Shown one piece after another: positions 28,538 through 39,102 of a stretch of DNA of 64,000 nt. The position numbers and the translations under genes are program-made. Position 1 is the stretch's first letter, and each line of letters opens with the position of its first letter. This stretch comes from Halopseudomonas yangmingensis (GTDB taxonomy: Bacteria > Pseudomonadota > Gammaproteobacteria > Pseudomonadales > Pseudomonadaceae): assembly GCF_900114825.1 (NCBI RefSeq), contig NZ_FOUI01000011.1:47992-111991 (forward strand), read 5' to 3'. Below the pieces are notes generated by a model. That model was given only the letters and a program-made list of their open reading frames with translations. It had not been told where the DNA came from and did no database searches.

Positions 28538-29887
28538 ATGGCAGCGAAAGCGTCTCGGTGGTTGCAGCGTCTGCAGAAAAATGCCGCAGAGCTTACGGTG
28601 CATCCCTTGCGGATCGGTGTCACCGGCCTCAGCCGGGCCGGCAAGACCACCTTCGTTACCAGCCTGATCAACCAGCTGGAGAACTACCAGCGTGGGCTGC
28701 TGGCGCGACGGGCACCCTTTGATCGACTGGTATCGGTGCGATGGCAGCGGGAGGGTGTCGAGAGGCCGTTTCCCTACCTTGAGGCTTTGCAAGCTCTGCA
28801 GGCTGATCCTCCGCACTGGCCCCGGTCGACTGCCGACATGTCCCGGGTGGTGATTGACCTGCAGTTTCGCCAGAGTGGCTTGCGTGCCGGACTGGGCAAC
28901 CGGCATGTGCGTTTGGAAATTATTGATTACCCTGGTGAATGGTTGCTGGATCTTCCCTTATTGCAACTGGATTACGGGCAGTGGTGCGAGCAGATCAGCG
29001 CGTGGCTGGCTGAGTCGCCCCGCAGGGAACTGGCCGGCGATCTGCTTGAACAGTTACAGGCGATTGATCCTTTGCAGCCCTGTGATCCGCAACAATTGCA
29101 CGTCTTGCAGCAACAGTGGGTAGCCTTTCTGCATCGCTGCCGGAACGAGGCGGGTCTTGTGCGCAACCAGCCAGGACGTTTTTTGCTGCCGGGCGAGGGG
29201 GTGGCCGCTGACATGCTTGATTTTATACCGCTGCCCACGGTCAACCGTCACACCCATGCAGAAGAGGGTAGCTGGTGGCAGCAGTGTCAGGCGCGTTTCT
29301 GTTTCTATCGCGACTTTTTGGTGCGCGGCTTTTACCAGCAGCACTTCAGTCGGCTGGACCGGCAGTTGTTACTGGTTGATATGCTGGCTCCACTGGATGC
29401 CGGTCAGCCGGCATTGCATGATTTGAAACAGGCGCTTGAGGCGGTACTGGGAAGTTTCCGCTATGCGTCCGATAGCTGGCTGCGTCGCTGGTTCAACCCG
29501 CAGATCAGCCGTCTGGCATTGTGCGCTACCAAGGTTGACCAGGTGGCGCCGGCCCAGCAGCGTGCGGTGCTGCGTTGCCTTGAAGACTTGCTTACCGACA
29601 GTCTGGCAGAAGTGCGCCATGGCGGTGTGCAGGTGCAGGGATTTCCGCTGGCAGCAATCCGCGCCGCCCGCAGCGAGGGCGATACACTAGTGGCAGGACT
29701 GGCCGGCACTAGCGGTTTTGTCCGTTATCAGCCAGGCAGCGTACCGGAGCATCTGCCTCTGGATCTGGCTGTCAGCGGCCCCGGACTTCCTGAGTTGCGG
29801 CCGCCGCCTGGCCTGCACCGCAACGAGCCATTTGCACACTACCGCATGGATGATCTTCTGGTGTGGATGCTGGAGGGGCGTGTATGA
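28538..29887 (+). CDS. ycjX: YcjX-like P-loop NTPase
   Basis: This 449-residue protein belongs to the YcjX family of P-loop GTPase-like proteins. The Walker A motif is GLSRAGKTTFVTSLINQLE, the Walker B-like segment is RLEIIDYPGEWLLDLPLL, and a guanine-type TKVD motif (LCATKVDQVAP) occurs near residue 330. The family is induced in envelope or phage-shock responses in enteric bacteria, but its molecular role is unknown. The ATG at 28538 has GCGGAGAG upstream. A longer in-frame start overlaps the divergent ligase frame and is less likely. It overlaps ycjF by ATGA. Confidence 0.94.
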   Translation: MAAKASRWLQRLQKNAAELTVHPLRIGVTGLSRAGKTTFVTSLINQLENYQRGLLARRAPFDRLVSVRWQREGVERPFPYLEALQALQADPPHWPRSTADMSRVVIDLQFRQSGLRAGLGNRHVRLEIIDYPGEWLLDLPLLQLDYGQWCEQISAWLAESPRRELAGDLLEQLQAIDPLQPCDPQQLHVLQQQWVAFLHRCRNEAGLVRNQPGRFLLPGEGVAADMLDFIPLPTVNRHTHAEEGSWWQQCQARFCFYRDFLVRGFYQQHFSRLDRQLLLVDMLAPLDAGQPALHDLKQALEAVLGSFRYASDSWLRRWFNPQISRLALCATKVDQVAPAQQRAVLRCLEDLLTDSLAEVRHGGVQVQGFPLAAIRAARSEGDTLVAGLAGTSGFVRYQPGSVPEHLPLDLAVSGPGLPELRPPPGLHRNEPFAHYRMDDLLVWMLEGRV

Positions 29888-30924
29888 CCGAGCAGCGCAC
29901 GCGAATTCTTGAGCAGTGGGAGGCGGTGCCTGAAGACAGTACCCAGAGCAGCCCATCAAAAATACTCGATCAGCTTGACGAGGCCGAACTGCAGGCGCTG
30001 GATGCCAGCGAAGCGGCGGCATTGCCCGAGCTTGCCGAGGGTCTGGCTGTACGTCCGGGCTCACCCTGGCCGCGGCGTTTCTGGCGGCTGTTGCTGCTGC
30101 TGATCGTGGCAGGTGTTGGCACAGAATGGTTGCAGCTGGTTTTTGCGGCCTGGGATTGGCAGCCGCTTGCTGGCGCCGCTGTGGCAGCTGCCGGTGGCGG
30201 GCTGGGTGTGACAGCCGTTCTGGCCTGGCGCGATCTGCGCCGCCAGCGGTTGCGTATCAGCGGTCTGGAGCAGTTACGCAATGAAATGCAGCAGGCGTTG
30301 CAGGGCCGCGACCAGCGTCTGGCCGTTGACTGGCTGGAGCGCCTGCAAGGACTGCACCGAGGCAGCGGGTTGGAATCTTCGCTAAATGCAGCCTGTAGTG
30401 GCCTGGACGGTTCGCATACGGCACAGGAAGTGTGTCAGCGGCTCAACCAGCAGTTTTACCAGCCGCTGGATACACGAGCCCGCCAGCTGGTTCGGCGCGA
30501 GTCCGCCAGCACCGGTCTTTTGGTGGCAACCAGCCCGTGGGTCAGTCTGGATCTGCTGCTGGTGGTCTGGCGCAATTTGCGCATGATGCAAAAGGTCGCC
30601 CAAGGCTACGGCCTGCCGGTCGGGCAGTTGTCGCGCTGGCGTCTGGCACAGCAGGTGCTGCGGAATATCGCGCTGGCTGGCGGAACCGAGCTGGCCATTG
30701 GTGCCCTTAGCGACAGTCTGTTGTCCGGCATGTTCGAGAAAATTGCAGCTCGCGTCGGTCAGGGGATGGGTGTCGGGCTCTACAGCGCCCGACTGGGGCA
30801 CTTTACGCTGGATCTTTGCCGTGCGGTTCCGTTGCCTTCGCGAGAAGGCCTGGCGGAAGACAATCGAGGCGTTCTGCAGGCGATGCGTGAACGTCTTGCC
30901 GGAGGTGACCGTGACACGCTTTAA
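29884..30924 (+). CDS. ycjF: YcjF-like membrane protein (DUF697 type)
   Basis: This 346-residue inner-membrane protein pairs with YcjX. It has two N-terminal membrane segments (about residues 63-85 and 92-113), a charged middle region, and a C-terminal DUF697-like domain with the hydrophobic stretch LLVATSPWVSLDLLLVVW near residue 210. ATG 29884 overlaps the ycjX TGA. The next gene begins inside its last codons, so all three are probably cotranslated. It could anchor YcjX to the membrane, but that is inference. Confidence 0.9.
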   Translation: MTEQRTRILEQWEAVPEDSTQSSPSKILDQLDEAELQALDASEAAALPELAEGLAVRPGSPWPRRFWRLLLLLIVAGVGTEWLQLVFAAWDWQPLAGAAVAAAGGGLGVTAVLAWRDLRRQRLRISGLEQLRNEMQQALQGRDQRLAVDWLERLQGLHRGSGLESSLNAACSGLDGSHTAQEVCQRLNQQFYQPLDTRARQLVRRESASTGLLVATSPWVSLDLLLVVWRNLRMMQKVAQGYGLPVGQLSRWRLAQQVLRNIALAGGTELAIGALSDSLLSGMFEKIAARVGQGMGVGLYSARLGHFTLDLCRAVPLPSREGLAEDNRGVLQAMRERLAGGDRDTL

Positions 30925-31648
30925 AAGTCGTCGTCGCTGGCTGCTCGAGCGCTGGATGAAGGGGCGAGTTGAGCAGTTGCAGGCGCTTGCGGCCGATTTG
31001 CGGCGGCGTTTTTTACCGGCGGATTGGGCTCGGCGCTGCGAGGTAATGGCAACCCTTGGCGAGCAGGAGCTGACCGACTGGAAGCCACGGCCCGGCTCCA
31101 GCAGTGCCGAATTGCTGCACTGGCTGCAGCCCTTGCAGCCGGCACAACGCATGTTGCTGGCCAGCCTGCTGGATGCGCCCTCGGCAGGTCCGAGAACCCT
31201 TCTTGAGGCCATCGAGAGGCTGCAACTGGATTGGCAGGCGCGACTGGATCCACTGCACAGTCACCGCGACTATGCTGAGCAACTGGAACGCCTGGCCAGT
31301 CTGCTTGGTCTGGCGCCGGCGGCACGCAGTGCCTATCTGGAAAATGAACAACAATTGCGTGGGGCGCTGGATTTGCTGGCGCTGGAGTCCATGCCACTGC
31401 GTTTGCGTTCACAGTGGGCTACCCGGCATCAGGCCGGTGTGGGCCAGTGCTTGCTGTGGTGGCAAGGGCAGCTGCTGGCGAAGGCCGGTCTGGCTCCGGA
31501 AACGACCTGTCTGCTCGGCGTGAACGATTGGCCACAGATGCCGTCGGGATGGTTTGCGCTGGGCTGGATAAGCTGCCTTCGGCATACTGCCGGTGTGACG
31601 AGCGGCGGGGATTTGCCGGCAATGCCTGAACATTCGGAACACCCATGA
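30911..31648 (+). CDS. Hypothetical protein, third gene of the ycjXF operon
   Basis: I do not recognise this 245-residue protein. It starts at GTG 30911 with GGAGGTGA five bases upstream, overlapping the ycjF stop by 14 bases. The N-terminus is strongly basic (TRFKSRRRWLLERWMKGRVE), followed by a leucine-, glutamine- and tryptophan-rich, probably helical body. There is no signal peptide, no clear membrane segment and no known motif. The tight coupling suggests it works with YcjX/YcjF. Codon use looks like the neighbours. Confidence 0.8.
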   Translation: MTRFKSRRRWLLERWMKGRVEQLQALAADLRRRFLPADWARRCEVMATLGEQELTDWKPRPGSSSAELLHWLQPLQPAQRMLLASLLDAPSAGPRTLLEAIERLQLDWQARLDPLHSHRDYAEQLERLASLLGLAPAARSAYLENEQQLRGALDLLALESMPLRLRSQWATRHQAGVGQCLLWWQGQLLAKAGLAPETTCLLGVNDWPQMPSGWFALGWISCLRHTAGVTSGGDLPAMPEHSEHP

Positions 31649-31662
31649 TAGCAACCGGGCTC

Positions 31663-31691
31663 TTGGTTATGCGCGGCGTCCTGTCTACCAT
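31663..31691 (+). promoter_or_regulatory. Candidate sigma-70 promoter upstream of the thioesterase gene
   Basis: TTGGTT (31663-31668) and TACCAT (31686-31691) are spaced by 17 bases, 35 bases before the thioesterase ATG. Both hexamers are only partial matches, so this is a weak candidate. Confidence 0.3.
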
Positions 31692-31726
31692 GAAATACTG
31701 ACCCTTCAGTGAGGATTGCCCTTTCC

Positions 31727-32521
31727 ATGACCTTTGCCCAGTTACTCGATGCACTTGCCGGTGCCCCCGACAATCAGGTCAGCATTCCCGACGACTGGGC
31801 CCAGGGGCGAGCCGGCTACGGCGGGCTGGTGGCTGCGCTGGTATATCAGGCAATGCGAGAGAAGGTGCCTGCCGACCGGCCGGTGCGGTCTTTGGCAATC
31901 ACCTTTGTCGGTCCGGTTGAGACCGGGCAGCCGCTTCAGGTCGAGGCCCAGGTGCTGCGTGAAGGCAAGGCGGTCAGCCAGATGCTTGGTATGGCACGCC
32001 AGAATGATCAGGTCATGTGTGTGGTCCAGGGCAGCTTCGGCGCGTCGCGTGAATCCATGGTGGATGTGGCGGCCTTGCCGGCGCCCGTCGCCAAGGCACC
32101 GCTGGAGTGTATTGAAATGCCCTACATCGAGGGTGTGAATCCACGCTTTGTCAAACATTTCGAGGTGCGTTGGGCGTTTGGCGATATGCCTTTCATGCGT
32201 AGTCGCAAGCGCGAAATGGGCGGCTGGATGCGCTTTCGCCAGGATGAGGGCGAAATCCACGAAGCACACCTGCTCGGCATGGTGGATGTCTGGCCACCGG
32301 CAGTGTTGCCCTGGTTAAGTACCAAGGTGCCGGCCAGTTCCTTGACCTGGACGATTGAGTTCGTGCAGCCGCAACCGGCTATCGGACGCAACGATTGGCT
32401 GTTGTATCGGGCTGAGATCGAACATGCCAAGGATGGCTATGGCCATACAGCTGCAATGATCTGGCGTGAGGATGGCGAGCTGGTCGCCATCAGCCGTCAG
32501 ACCGTTACCGTGTTTGGTTGA
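31727..32521 (+). CDS. TesB-like acyl-CoA thioesterase family protein
   Basis: This 264-residue double hot-dog protein resembles thioesterase-like acyl-CoA hydrolases. Supporting segments are GRAGYGGLVAALVYQAM (N-terminal hot-dog helix), SLAITFVGPVETG and a second hot-dog half containing MGGWMRFR and LTWTIEFVQP. The substrate is not evident. I chose the ATG at 31727 (MTFAQLLDAL); a GTG six codons upstream also lies in frame, and GAGG precedes the ATG at a rather long distance. The next gene starts only a few bases after the stop. Confidence 0.85.
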   Translation: MTFAQLLDALAGAPDNQVSIPDDWAQGRAGYGGLVAALVYQAMREKVPADRPVRSLAITFVGPVETGQPLQVEAQVLREGKAVSQMLGMARQNDQVMCVVQGSFGASRESMVDVAALPAPVAKAPLECIEMPYIEGVNPRFVKHFEVRWAFGDMPFMRSRKREMGGWMRFRQDEGEIHEAHLLGMVDVWPPAVLPWLSTKVPASSLTWTIEFVQPQPAIGRNDWLLYRAEIEHAKDGYGHTAAMIWREDGELVAISRQTVTVFG

Positions 32522-32525
32522 CGCC

Positions 32526-35288
32526 GTGACATCGCCAGCCGTGTCTCAGCGTTGGTCTCGGGGGCTGCTGCCGATACTGTGGCTCCCGGTATCGTCCCCT
32601 GCCAGCGGGCTGCTTGACGAGCAGCAGGCAAGCCTGTTGCCGGCCATTCTGATTGGCTTGTTGCTGGCGAGCGGCGGACTCTGGTGGCTGCAGTCGCGGC
32701 GTCGCCGCTCGCGTGATAGCACTTACCGTGCACTCTTGGAACAGACTCGCGGACAGTTGCTTGATAGTGTACTGGAACAGCGTCCGTTGTTGCAGTTGAT
32801 GGAACGTCTGGCGATGAGCTGGTCCGCCCTGCAGCCTGGCAGTAATGGCAGTGTATTGCTGGTCGACGAGCATGCCCGTATCAACACAATAGCTGCGCCA
32901 GGCTTGCCTGCGAGCTATTCGGCGCAGCTCGACGGCCTTCATGCTGCCGAAGGTGTTGGTTCCTGCGGGACGGCAATAGCCCGCTGTGCGCCGGTATTTG
33001 TTGCTGATGTGCAGACCGACCCTCTGTGGATGCCCTATCAGGCGCTGGCAGAGACCGGGGGCTTCCGTTCCTGCTGGTCAATGCCGTTTTTCGATGAATC
33101 CGGCCGGGTTTTGGGCACCTTTGCGGTGTATGGACAGCAGCCCGGTTTGCCGGATACCAGAGCGCGTAACTGGATGCTGGAGTTCACCCGGCTGGCGGCC
33201 CTGGCTGTCCAGAAGACACGTCTGGCCGAGCAGCATGAATTGTCCCGACAGCGTTTCACGGCTGTTTTCCATCAGGCAGCCCTGCCCATGTTGCTGGTTT
33301 CCGCTGAGGGTGTGCTGCTTGAGGCCAACCCGCGCTTCGCTGAGCTGTTTGGCTATCAGCCAGAGGCCAATGCCTGTTTTGATTTGCGTAGTTGGCTACA
33401 CCCTGATGACCTGCGCACCTTCGCTCCGCAACTGCGTGAGCTGCTGGATCAACACACCCACGTGCTTGACGGCGAACTGCGCATACGACTTCCGGACGGG
33501 CGTTTTGACTGGTTCAAACTGAACATCAGTCTGGTCAGCGGTGCCCATGGGGCGCACCAGAGCTACCTGCTGGTTGCAGAGGATATCAGCCAGCGCAAGG
33601 CAACCGAGCTGGCCATGCAGGAAGCCGCGGCGGTATTCGAGCACAGCCGTGAAGGCATGCTGGTAACCGATGCCGGATACCGTATTTCCACCGTCAACCC
33701 GGCGTTTACGCGCATCACCGGACTCACTCCCGGGCAGGTTCAGGGGCGCACGGTAATGCAGTTCAATCTTGATACCGGCTCAGGCAAAACGACCGAGCAG
33801 GAGCTCGCGATATTGCAGCAGGATGGCTATTGGCAGGGTGAGGTCCGGATTCAGGGGGCTGGCGGTCAGCCATTGCCTCTCTGGGTGACGGCAACCTTGA
33901 TCCATTCTGCTGACGGGCAGCTCGAGCGGTGTCTGATCATGTTCAATGATCTCAGCCGTCTGCGGCGTAGTCAGGAACAGCTCTATCGGCTGACCAACTT
34001 TGACAGTCTTACCGGTCTGCCGAATCGGGTAATGGCCAGCTTCCATCTGCAACAGCTGCTGTCGCAGGCCGGCATCCGGGATTGCCGGCTGGCTGTCCTG
34101 TACATCGACCTCGACAAATTCAAGTCGATCAATGACAACCTTGGCCACGAATGTGGCGATCAGGTGTTGCGTGAAGCGGCCAGTCGTTTGCAGTCTGAGT
34201 GTGGTCCTGCCGATATGCTGGCGCGTCTGGCTGCCGACGAGTTCATGCTGATTGTTGATGGATGCGAAGCCGATCAGGCTCGCGAGCTGGCGGGGCGACT
34301 CTGTCAGAGTATGCGCGTGCCTTTCCTGCTGGACGATGGGCGGCAACTCTACCTGTCTGCCAGCGTGGGTTTTGCCATGTACCCTGATGATGCGGCCAGT
34401 GCTGCCGAACTGATCCGCAAGGCCGACACGGCAATGGACAGTGTGAAGCTCGCCGGGCGTGACGGTGTGCGTCAATGGGCCGAGGAAATGGATGCGCAGG
34501 TCAGTCAGCGTTTCGAGCTGGAACGGGATATGCGCATTGGACTGGAGCATTCACCTGAGCAATTTGTCCTTTATTACCAGCCGTTGATTGATTTGCAAAC
34601 CAGGCAGGTGCGCGGTGTCGAGGCCCTGCTGCGCTGGCAGCATCCGCAGCGGGGCTTGATAGGGCCTGACCTGTTCATTCCGGTGGCAGAGCTTACTGGT
34701 CTGATAGTGCCGCTCGGCCGGCGGGCGCTGGATGGCGCCTGTCGTCAGCTGCAGCAGTGGCAGTCCGAAGGACTGGCGCTGGAGTTCGTTTCGGTGAACC
34801 TGTCACCTTTACAGTTTTCCGGCGAAGACCTTCAGTGCAGTGTCGCAGAGACCCTGGCGAACTCGGGGCTTGCCCCTGAGGCGCTGGTGCTGGAAATCAC
34901 CGAAAGTGCGCTGATGACCGATGTGCAGAAATCGCTGGATACACTGCATGTGCTCAAACGGATGGGGGTGCGGTTGGCCCTCGATGACTTCGGAACCGGC
35001 TACTCATCCTTGTCCCATTTGCGCAGCTTCCCGTTGGACAAGCTGAAAATTGACCGCAGCTTTATGCAGGGCGTACCAGAGTCCCGAGGCGACAGCCTGC
35101 TGCTGGCAAGTATTCTGGAGCTGGCAGCCGGCTTGCAGCTGGAGGTGGTTGCCGAAGGCGTGGAAACCGAGGCGCAGTTGCAGTTTCTTTACCGGCATGA
35201 TTGCGCCATGGCTCAGGGATTCCTGCTGTCACGGCCCTTGCCGGTCGGGCAGCTGCAGGCCTGGCTGGCTCAGGATGGTGATCAGTAA
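32526..35288 (+). CDS. GAF-PAS-PAS-GGDEF(degenerate)-EAL phosphodiesterase
   Basis: This roughly 920-residue protein probably breaks down cyclic-di-GMP. An N-terminal hydrophobic segment (about residues 38-55, [19 protein letters not shown]) may be a membrane anchor. A GAF domain (about 75-230) and two PAS domains (about 243-365 and 370-485) follow. The GGDEF domain has AADEF at 569-573, so cyclase activity is unlikely. The EAL domain is intact: EAL near residue 699, [31 protein letters not shown] 32526 is my start choice; GTG 32541 is possible, and neither has a strong ribosome site. The stop overlaps the convergent cmoB stop by seven bases. Confidence 0.92.
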   Translation: MTSPAVSQRWSRGLLPILWLPVSSPASGLLDEQQASLLPAILIGLLLASGGLWWLQSRRRRSRDSTYRALLEQTRGQLLDSVLEQRPLLQLMERLAMSWSALQPGSNGSVLLVDEHARINTIAAPGLPASYSAQLDGLHAAEGVGSCGTAIARCAPVFVADVQTDPLWMPYQALAETGGFRSCWSMPFFDESGRVLGTFAVYGQQPGLPDTRARNWMLEFTRLAALAVQKTRLAEQHELSRQRFTAVFHQAALPMLLVSAEGVLLEANPRFAELFGYQPEANACFDLRSWLHPDDLRTFAPQLRELLDQHTHVLDGELRIRLPDGRFDWFKLNISLVSGAHGAHQSYLLVAEDISQRKATELAMQEAAAVFEHSREGMLVTDAGYRISTVNPAFTRITGLTPGQVQGRTVMQFNLDTGSGKTTEQELAILQQDGYWQGEVRIQGAGGQPLPLWVTATLIHSADGQLERCLIMFNDLSRLRRSQEQLYRLTNFDSLTGLPNRVMASFHLQQLLSQAGIRDCRLAVLYIDLDKFKSINDNLGHECGDQVLREAASRLQSECGPADMLARLAADEFMLIVDGCEADQARELAGRLCQSMRVPFLLDDGRQLYLSASVGFAMYPDDAASAAELIRKADTAMDSVKLAGRDGVRQWAEEMDAQVSQRFELERDMRIGLEHSPEQFVLYYQPLIDLQTRQVRGVEALLRWQHPQRGLIGPDLFIPVAELTGLIVPLGRRALDGACRQLQQWQSEGLALEFVSVNLSPLQFSGEDLQCSVAETLANSGLAPEALVLEITESALMTDVQKSLDTLHVLKRMGVRLALDDFGTGYSSLSHLRSFPLDKLKIDRSFMQGVPESRGDSLLLASILELAAGLQLEVVAEGVETEAQLQFLYRHDCAMAQGFLLSRPLPVGQLQAWLAQDGDQ

Positions 35289-36250
35289 CGGGTTGCCAGC
35301 AGGGTGGCGCGCAACGGAGCAGCGTATCCCTCCACGGTCAGTGAGGGGTCGCCGGGCATCAGAAAATCCGGCAGTGACTGGAATCGCATCCACTCGGTGC
35401 TGCGCTGTTCCTCGACACTGGTGCGGTTAAGATCTACACAGCGAACGTTGTTGAAGCCGCAGCGCTGCAGCCAGCGGCTGAGCATCGCCACACTGGGTAA
35501 AAACCAGACATTGCGCATTTGTGCATAGCGGTCGGCAGGAACCAGACACTGCTGTTCGTCACCCTCTACTACCAGTGTTTCCAGTACCAGCTCACCGCCC
35601 GGGCGCAGGCAGGCGCGCAATTGCAGCAGGTGGTCCAGCGGCGAGCGGCGGTGATACAGCAGCCCCATGGAAAATACCGTATCAAAACCACCGCTCGGTT
35701 CCGGTAAGTCTTCCAGGGTGAACGGCAGCAACCACACCGGCGCCTGTGGCAGGTAATGACGTACCGCCTCGTATTGGGTGAGGAACAGCAGGTTCGGATC
35801 CACCCCTACCACCAGCGAGGCGCCTGCACCCCACATGCGCCACATGTAGTACCCGTTGCCACAACCGACATCCAGTACGCGCTTGCCGCGCAGATCCACA
35901 TGCGGTGCCACGCGCTGCCATTTCCAGTCTGATCGCCACTCGCAGTCGACATGGATGCCGAACAGTTCGAAGGGACCCTTGCGCCAGGGATGCAGGCTCA
36001 TCAAGGCCTGATGCAGTTGTTCCTGGCCGGACGGGTCGAGTTGTGCCTGGCTGCCGACACGCAGCCCTTGCTGCAGTTCCAGTTGATCCGGCGGGCATGC
36101 CGGCAGCTGTTGCAGACAGCTCTGCCAGCGGGCGAAGTCACCGTGATTGATACTCTCCAGACGGTTTTGCAGGGCCTGTGGCAGATCATCCAGCCAGTGC
36201 GCCAGAGGGCTGTTTTGCAGTTGTTCAATAAGCGGGTCGTAATCGATCAC
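35282..36250 (-). CDS. cmoB: tRNA U34 carboxymethyltransferase
   Basis: CmoB (322 residues) uses carboxy-S-adenosylmethionine made by CmoA to form 5-carboxymethoxyuridine at the tRNA wobble position. The methyltransferase core is clear: [54 protein letters not shown] 36250 overlaps the cmoA TGA (GTGA), giving the expected family start [11 protein letters not shown]. The frame extends 11 codons upstream into cmoA and is rejected there. The 3' end overlaps that of the convergent EAL gene. Confidence 0.96.
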   Translation of the reverse strand: MIDYDPLIEQLQNSPLAHWLDDLPQALQNRLESINHGDFARWQSCLQQLPACPPDQLELQQGLRVGSQAQLDPSGQEQLHQALMSLHPWRKGPFELFGIHVDCEWRSDWKWQRVAPHVDLRGKRVLDVGCGNGYYMWRMWGAGASLVVGVDPNLLFLTQYEAVRHYLPQAPVWLLPFTLEDLPEPSGGFDTVFSMGLLYHRRSPLDHLLQLRACLRPGGELVLETLVVEGDEQQCLVPADRYAQMRNVWFLPSVAMLSRWLQRCGFNNVRCVDLNRTSVEEQRSTEWMRFQSLPDFLMPGDPSLTVEGYAAPLRATLLATRY

Positions 36251-36987
36251 TTGAAGCCTATCAGCGAGCAGAAGTTGAAGCACTGGAACCAGGGGACTAC
36301 CTGTGCGAAGCCGGCGTCCTGAAGCCGCAAGCGGTGCGTGTCCAGCGTGTCCGGTAGCATTACCCGTTCGATGGCGGTGCGTTTCTGCGCTATCTCCAGT
36401 TCGCTGTAGCCGTTGGCACGTTTGAAGGCATAGTGCAGGCGCTGTAGCTCGCTGCCGGTAAAAGAATCAGCAAATTCAAGCTTTTCCGACAGTATCAATA
36501 CGCCGCCCGGAAGCAGGGACTCATAAATCTGTCGTAATAGACCCAGACGCAACTCGGGCGCTATGAACTGCAGGGTAAAATTCAGTACGACCACCGAACA
36601 GGGCTGCAACCTCAGCGCCAGTATGTCGGCCTGCAGCACCTCCACCGGCAGCAGTTCCTCGATCATGGCGTCCTGGGCGCTCAGGTACTCGCGGCAACGC
36701 TCGACCATGGCAGAGGCGTTGTCTACCGCGATTACCCGGCATCCGTCCGCCCGTACATGCCGTCGAATTGCCTGGGTGGCAGCGCCCAGGGAACAGCCCA
36801 GATCGTAAATCAGTGAGCCCGGGGTGGCGTACTGGCCGGCGATCAATCCGGTACTTTCCATCACGGTCGGATAGCCGGGTACCGAGCGCTTGATCATGTC
36901 GGGAAACACCCGGGCGACCTGTTCGTCGAACACAAAGTCGCTGACCTGTGTCTGGGGCTCTGCATAAATCCGGTCTTTGTCAATCAT
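36247..36987 (-). CDS. cmoA: Carboxy-S-adenosyl-L-methionine synthase
   Basis: CmoA (246 residues) makes carboxy-SAM from SAM and prephenate for CmoB. The family start [31 protein letters not shown], the SAM loop [15 protein letters not shown] and LNFTLQFI are all present. ATG 36987 is supported by the family N-terminus; an upstream in-frame extension to 37176 has none. cmoA and cmoB form a two-gene operon divergent from the second fimV-like gene. Confidence 0.97.
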   Translation of the reverse strand: MIDKDRIYAEPQTQVSDFVFDEQVARVFPDMIKRSVPGYPTVMESTGLIAGQYATPGSLIYDLGCSLGAATQAIRRHVRADGCRVIAVDNASAMVERCREYLSAQDAMIEELLPVEVLQADILALRLQPCSVVVLNFTLQFIAPELRLGLLRQIYESLLPGGVLILSEKLEFADSFTGSELQRLHYAFKRANGYSELEIAQKRTAIERVMLPDTLDTHRLRLQDAGFAQVVPWFQCFNFCSLIGFK

Positions 36988-37194
36988 GGCACTGCACGGG
37001 TCTGGAAGGGGAGTGGCGATTCTAGCGCAAGCCGGTATGTATGGGGCGAAGTGACGGAAATTTGCCATTGCCGGGCTGCAGTGCCAGTAATGCAGTGGCA
37101 TAATGCCCGGTATGGGTATGCCTGCAGTACGACTGACATACGACAGGGACTCCGCCAGGCGGGGCTCGAACGGCAATCTATCAGGGAGCTTGGA

Positions 37195-38952
37195 ATGGTT
37201 GTCACATTGCGCTCATATTCGCGAATTGCACTGGCTACAGCCCTGCTAGCCGGCTCTTCTTCCGCTCTGGCCCTGGGCCTTGGGGATTTGCAATTGCAGT
37301 CGTCACTCAATCAGCCGCTGTCGGCTTCCCTGATACTGCACGGCACCGAGCAGCTGGAGCCGCATGAGGTGCAGGTGCGGCTGGCGGACGAGGCGGCCTT
37401 CCAGCGTATGGGGATGGCGCGCGAACAGTTTCTGCTGCAGTTGCGCTTTGAAACCCGGCGACGTGGCAACCAGCTGGAAGTTCTGGTGAGCAGCCCCGGT
37501 ACGGTGCGCGAGCCCTATCTGAGTTTTTTGCTTGAGGCCCAGGGGCGTGCAGGAACAGTTTTGCGCGAATACAACCTGCTGCTTGATCCGCCGCTTTACC
37601 AGCCTCAACCGGTGACTGCCAGCCGCCCGACAGTTTCTGCAGTGCCTGCAACCGGGCAGGGCAGGCAAGCTGCGGCGCAGCCAAGCCTGCTGCCTGCTGC
37701 CGATGCCCAGCGCTACCAGACGCGCTCCGGCGACAGCCTGTGGAGTATTGCCAATCGCTTCAATCCGGATCCTTCCGTGTCGTTGAACCGGGTCATGCAA
37801 GCCATTCACCAGCTTAACCCGCATGCGTTTGTCGATGGCGATATCAATCGTTTGCGTACCGGGCAGTCACTGGTCTTGCCGACGCCGGGGCAACTTGGTC
37901 TGGGTGCCCAATGGCGTCCTGCTGCTGATGCAGGTACTGAAGACAGACCGGCTCCGGTCAGTGAGCCAGCGGTATCTTCGCCTGCACCTGTCGAACCCGA
38001 ACAGGATGCGCGCCTGAGCATTGATCAGGCGGACACCACCAGCGTGCGCTATCAGGAGCAACTGGAGCGTCTCAAGGTGCTGGAGGCGCGCTTTAACCTG
38101 CTGCTGGATGAGCTGGAGGACAAGGATCGGCAAATAGCTCTCATAGAGTCCCGGCTGGCATCCGTGCGCCGGTCCCGGGAGCAGGGGCTGGCCGAAACAG
38201 GCGATACGGCTGCAGCGTTGGCTGAACAAACCGGAGCAGAGCCGCAACCCGGATTAACTGTTGCCGAAGATATGTCAGTAGATGCTCCGGCCACGGTGGC
38301 GGATAACAGTAATCGCGCCTGGCTGAACTGGTGGCCTGCATTGCTAGCGCTGCTGGCAGGCCTGCTGGCTGTCTTGCTGGTACGCCAGCGCCAGCGCAAT
38401 GATCAGGAGGATGGCGCTGAGCTGCCACCGGTGGCTGTGGCACCGGTGGTTGCGCCGGCCCCGCGTCTGCAACCGCGCAAGCCCAAGCCCTTGCCTGAGG
38501 TGGTGGATGAGGCAGACCGCGGCAAGCCGGATCCGCTCGATGGCGTCGAACTCTATCTGGCCTATGGTCGATATGCAGAGGGCCGCGCCATGCTGGAGAA
38601 GGCTATTGAGGACGAGCCGCAGCGGCTGGATTTACGCTACAAATTGCTGAGGGTGCTGGCCGACATGGAAGATGTCGAGGAATTCATCGCCCAGGAGCAC
38701 TTGCTGCTGGCCGAGGGCGGCGAGTCGGCCCGCATTGATGCCATCAAGGCGCGGTTCCCCGATCTGTTTGCTGGATTGCCGGTTGCCGTCAGACCAGATG
38801 ATGCACCGGGCGCATCCCGACCCCTGCTTGACGAGGCCGACGAAGCTGCACTGATGGGTGTGCGCCCGCAGTCCAATCTGGATGATTTCAGCAATGAGCC
38901 GAACTTTGACCTGTTCGGCGATAGCGACAAGGATCACAACAAACCTTCCTGA
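37195..38952 (+). CDS. Short FimV-like LysM protein (second FimV paralog)
   Basis: This 585-residue protein shares the N-terminal half of FimV: a signal peptide (ending SSALALG), the FimV N-terminal domain ([19 protein letters not shown], then [10 protein letters not shown] and [15 protein letters not shown]), and a LysM-type module ([15 protein letters not shown]). A coiled coil at about 325-350 and a membrane helix at about 378-398 follow. A cytoplasmic TPR-like segment ([20 protein letters not shown]) remains, but the FimV C-terminal domain is missing. ATG 37195 follows AGGGAG. It is clearly a paralog of the protein at 9211-12150 and may be a second polar or envelope scaffold. Its partner is unknown. 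Confidence 0.88.
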   Translation: MVVTLRSYSRIALATALLAGSSSALALGLGDLQLQSSLNQPLSASLILHGTEQLEPHEVQVRLADEAAFQRMGMAREQFLLQLRFETRRRGNQLEVLVSSPGTVREPYLSFLLEAQGRAGTVLREYNLLLDPPLYQPQPVTASRPTVSAVPATGQGRQAAAQPSLLPAADAQRYQTRSGDSLWSIANRFNPDPSVSLNRVMQAIHQLNPHAFVDGDINRLRTGQSLVLPTPGQLGLGAQWRPAADAGTEDRPAPVSEPAVSSPAPVEPEQDARLSIDQADTTSVRYQEQLERLKVLEARFNLLLDELEDKDRQIALIESRLASVRRSREQGLAETGDTAAALAEQTGAEPQPGLTVAEDMSVDAPATVADNSNRAWLNWWPALLALLAGLLAVLLVRQRQRNDQEDGAELPPVAVAPVVAPAPRLQPRKPKPLPEVVDEADRGKPDPLDGVELYLAYGRYAEGRAMLEKAIEDEPQRLDLRYKLLRVLADMEDVEEFIAQEHLLLAEGGESARIDAIKARFPDLFAGLPVAVRPDDAPGASRPLLDEADEAALMGVRPQSNLDDFSNEPNFDLFGDSDKDHNKPS

Positions 38953-39102
38953 GATGGCTGTCGAAGGTTTCCAGTACCGGAAGCTTGCCGGATTCATAGT
39001 CAGGTCGTCGGTCGACAGGGGCTGGCCAGGGCTTGCCCTGTGCCGGGTTGAGTGCTGTGAAGCGGACGACTAGACTGCTATAGAGCCTAACGGAGTCCTG
39101 CA

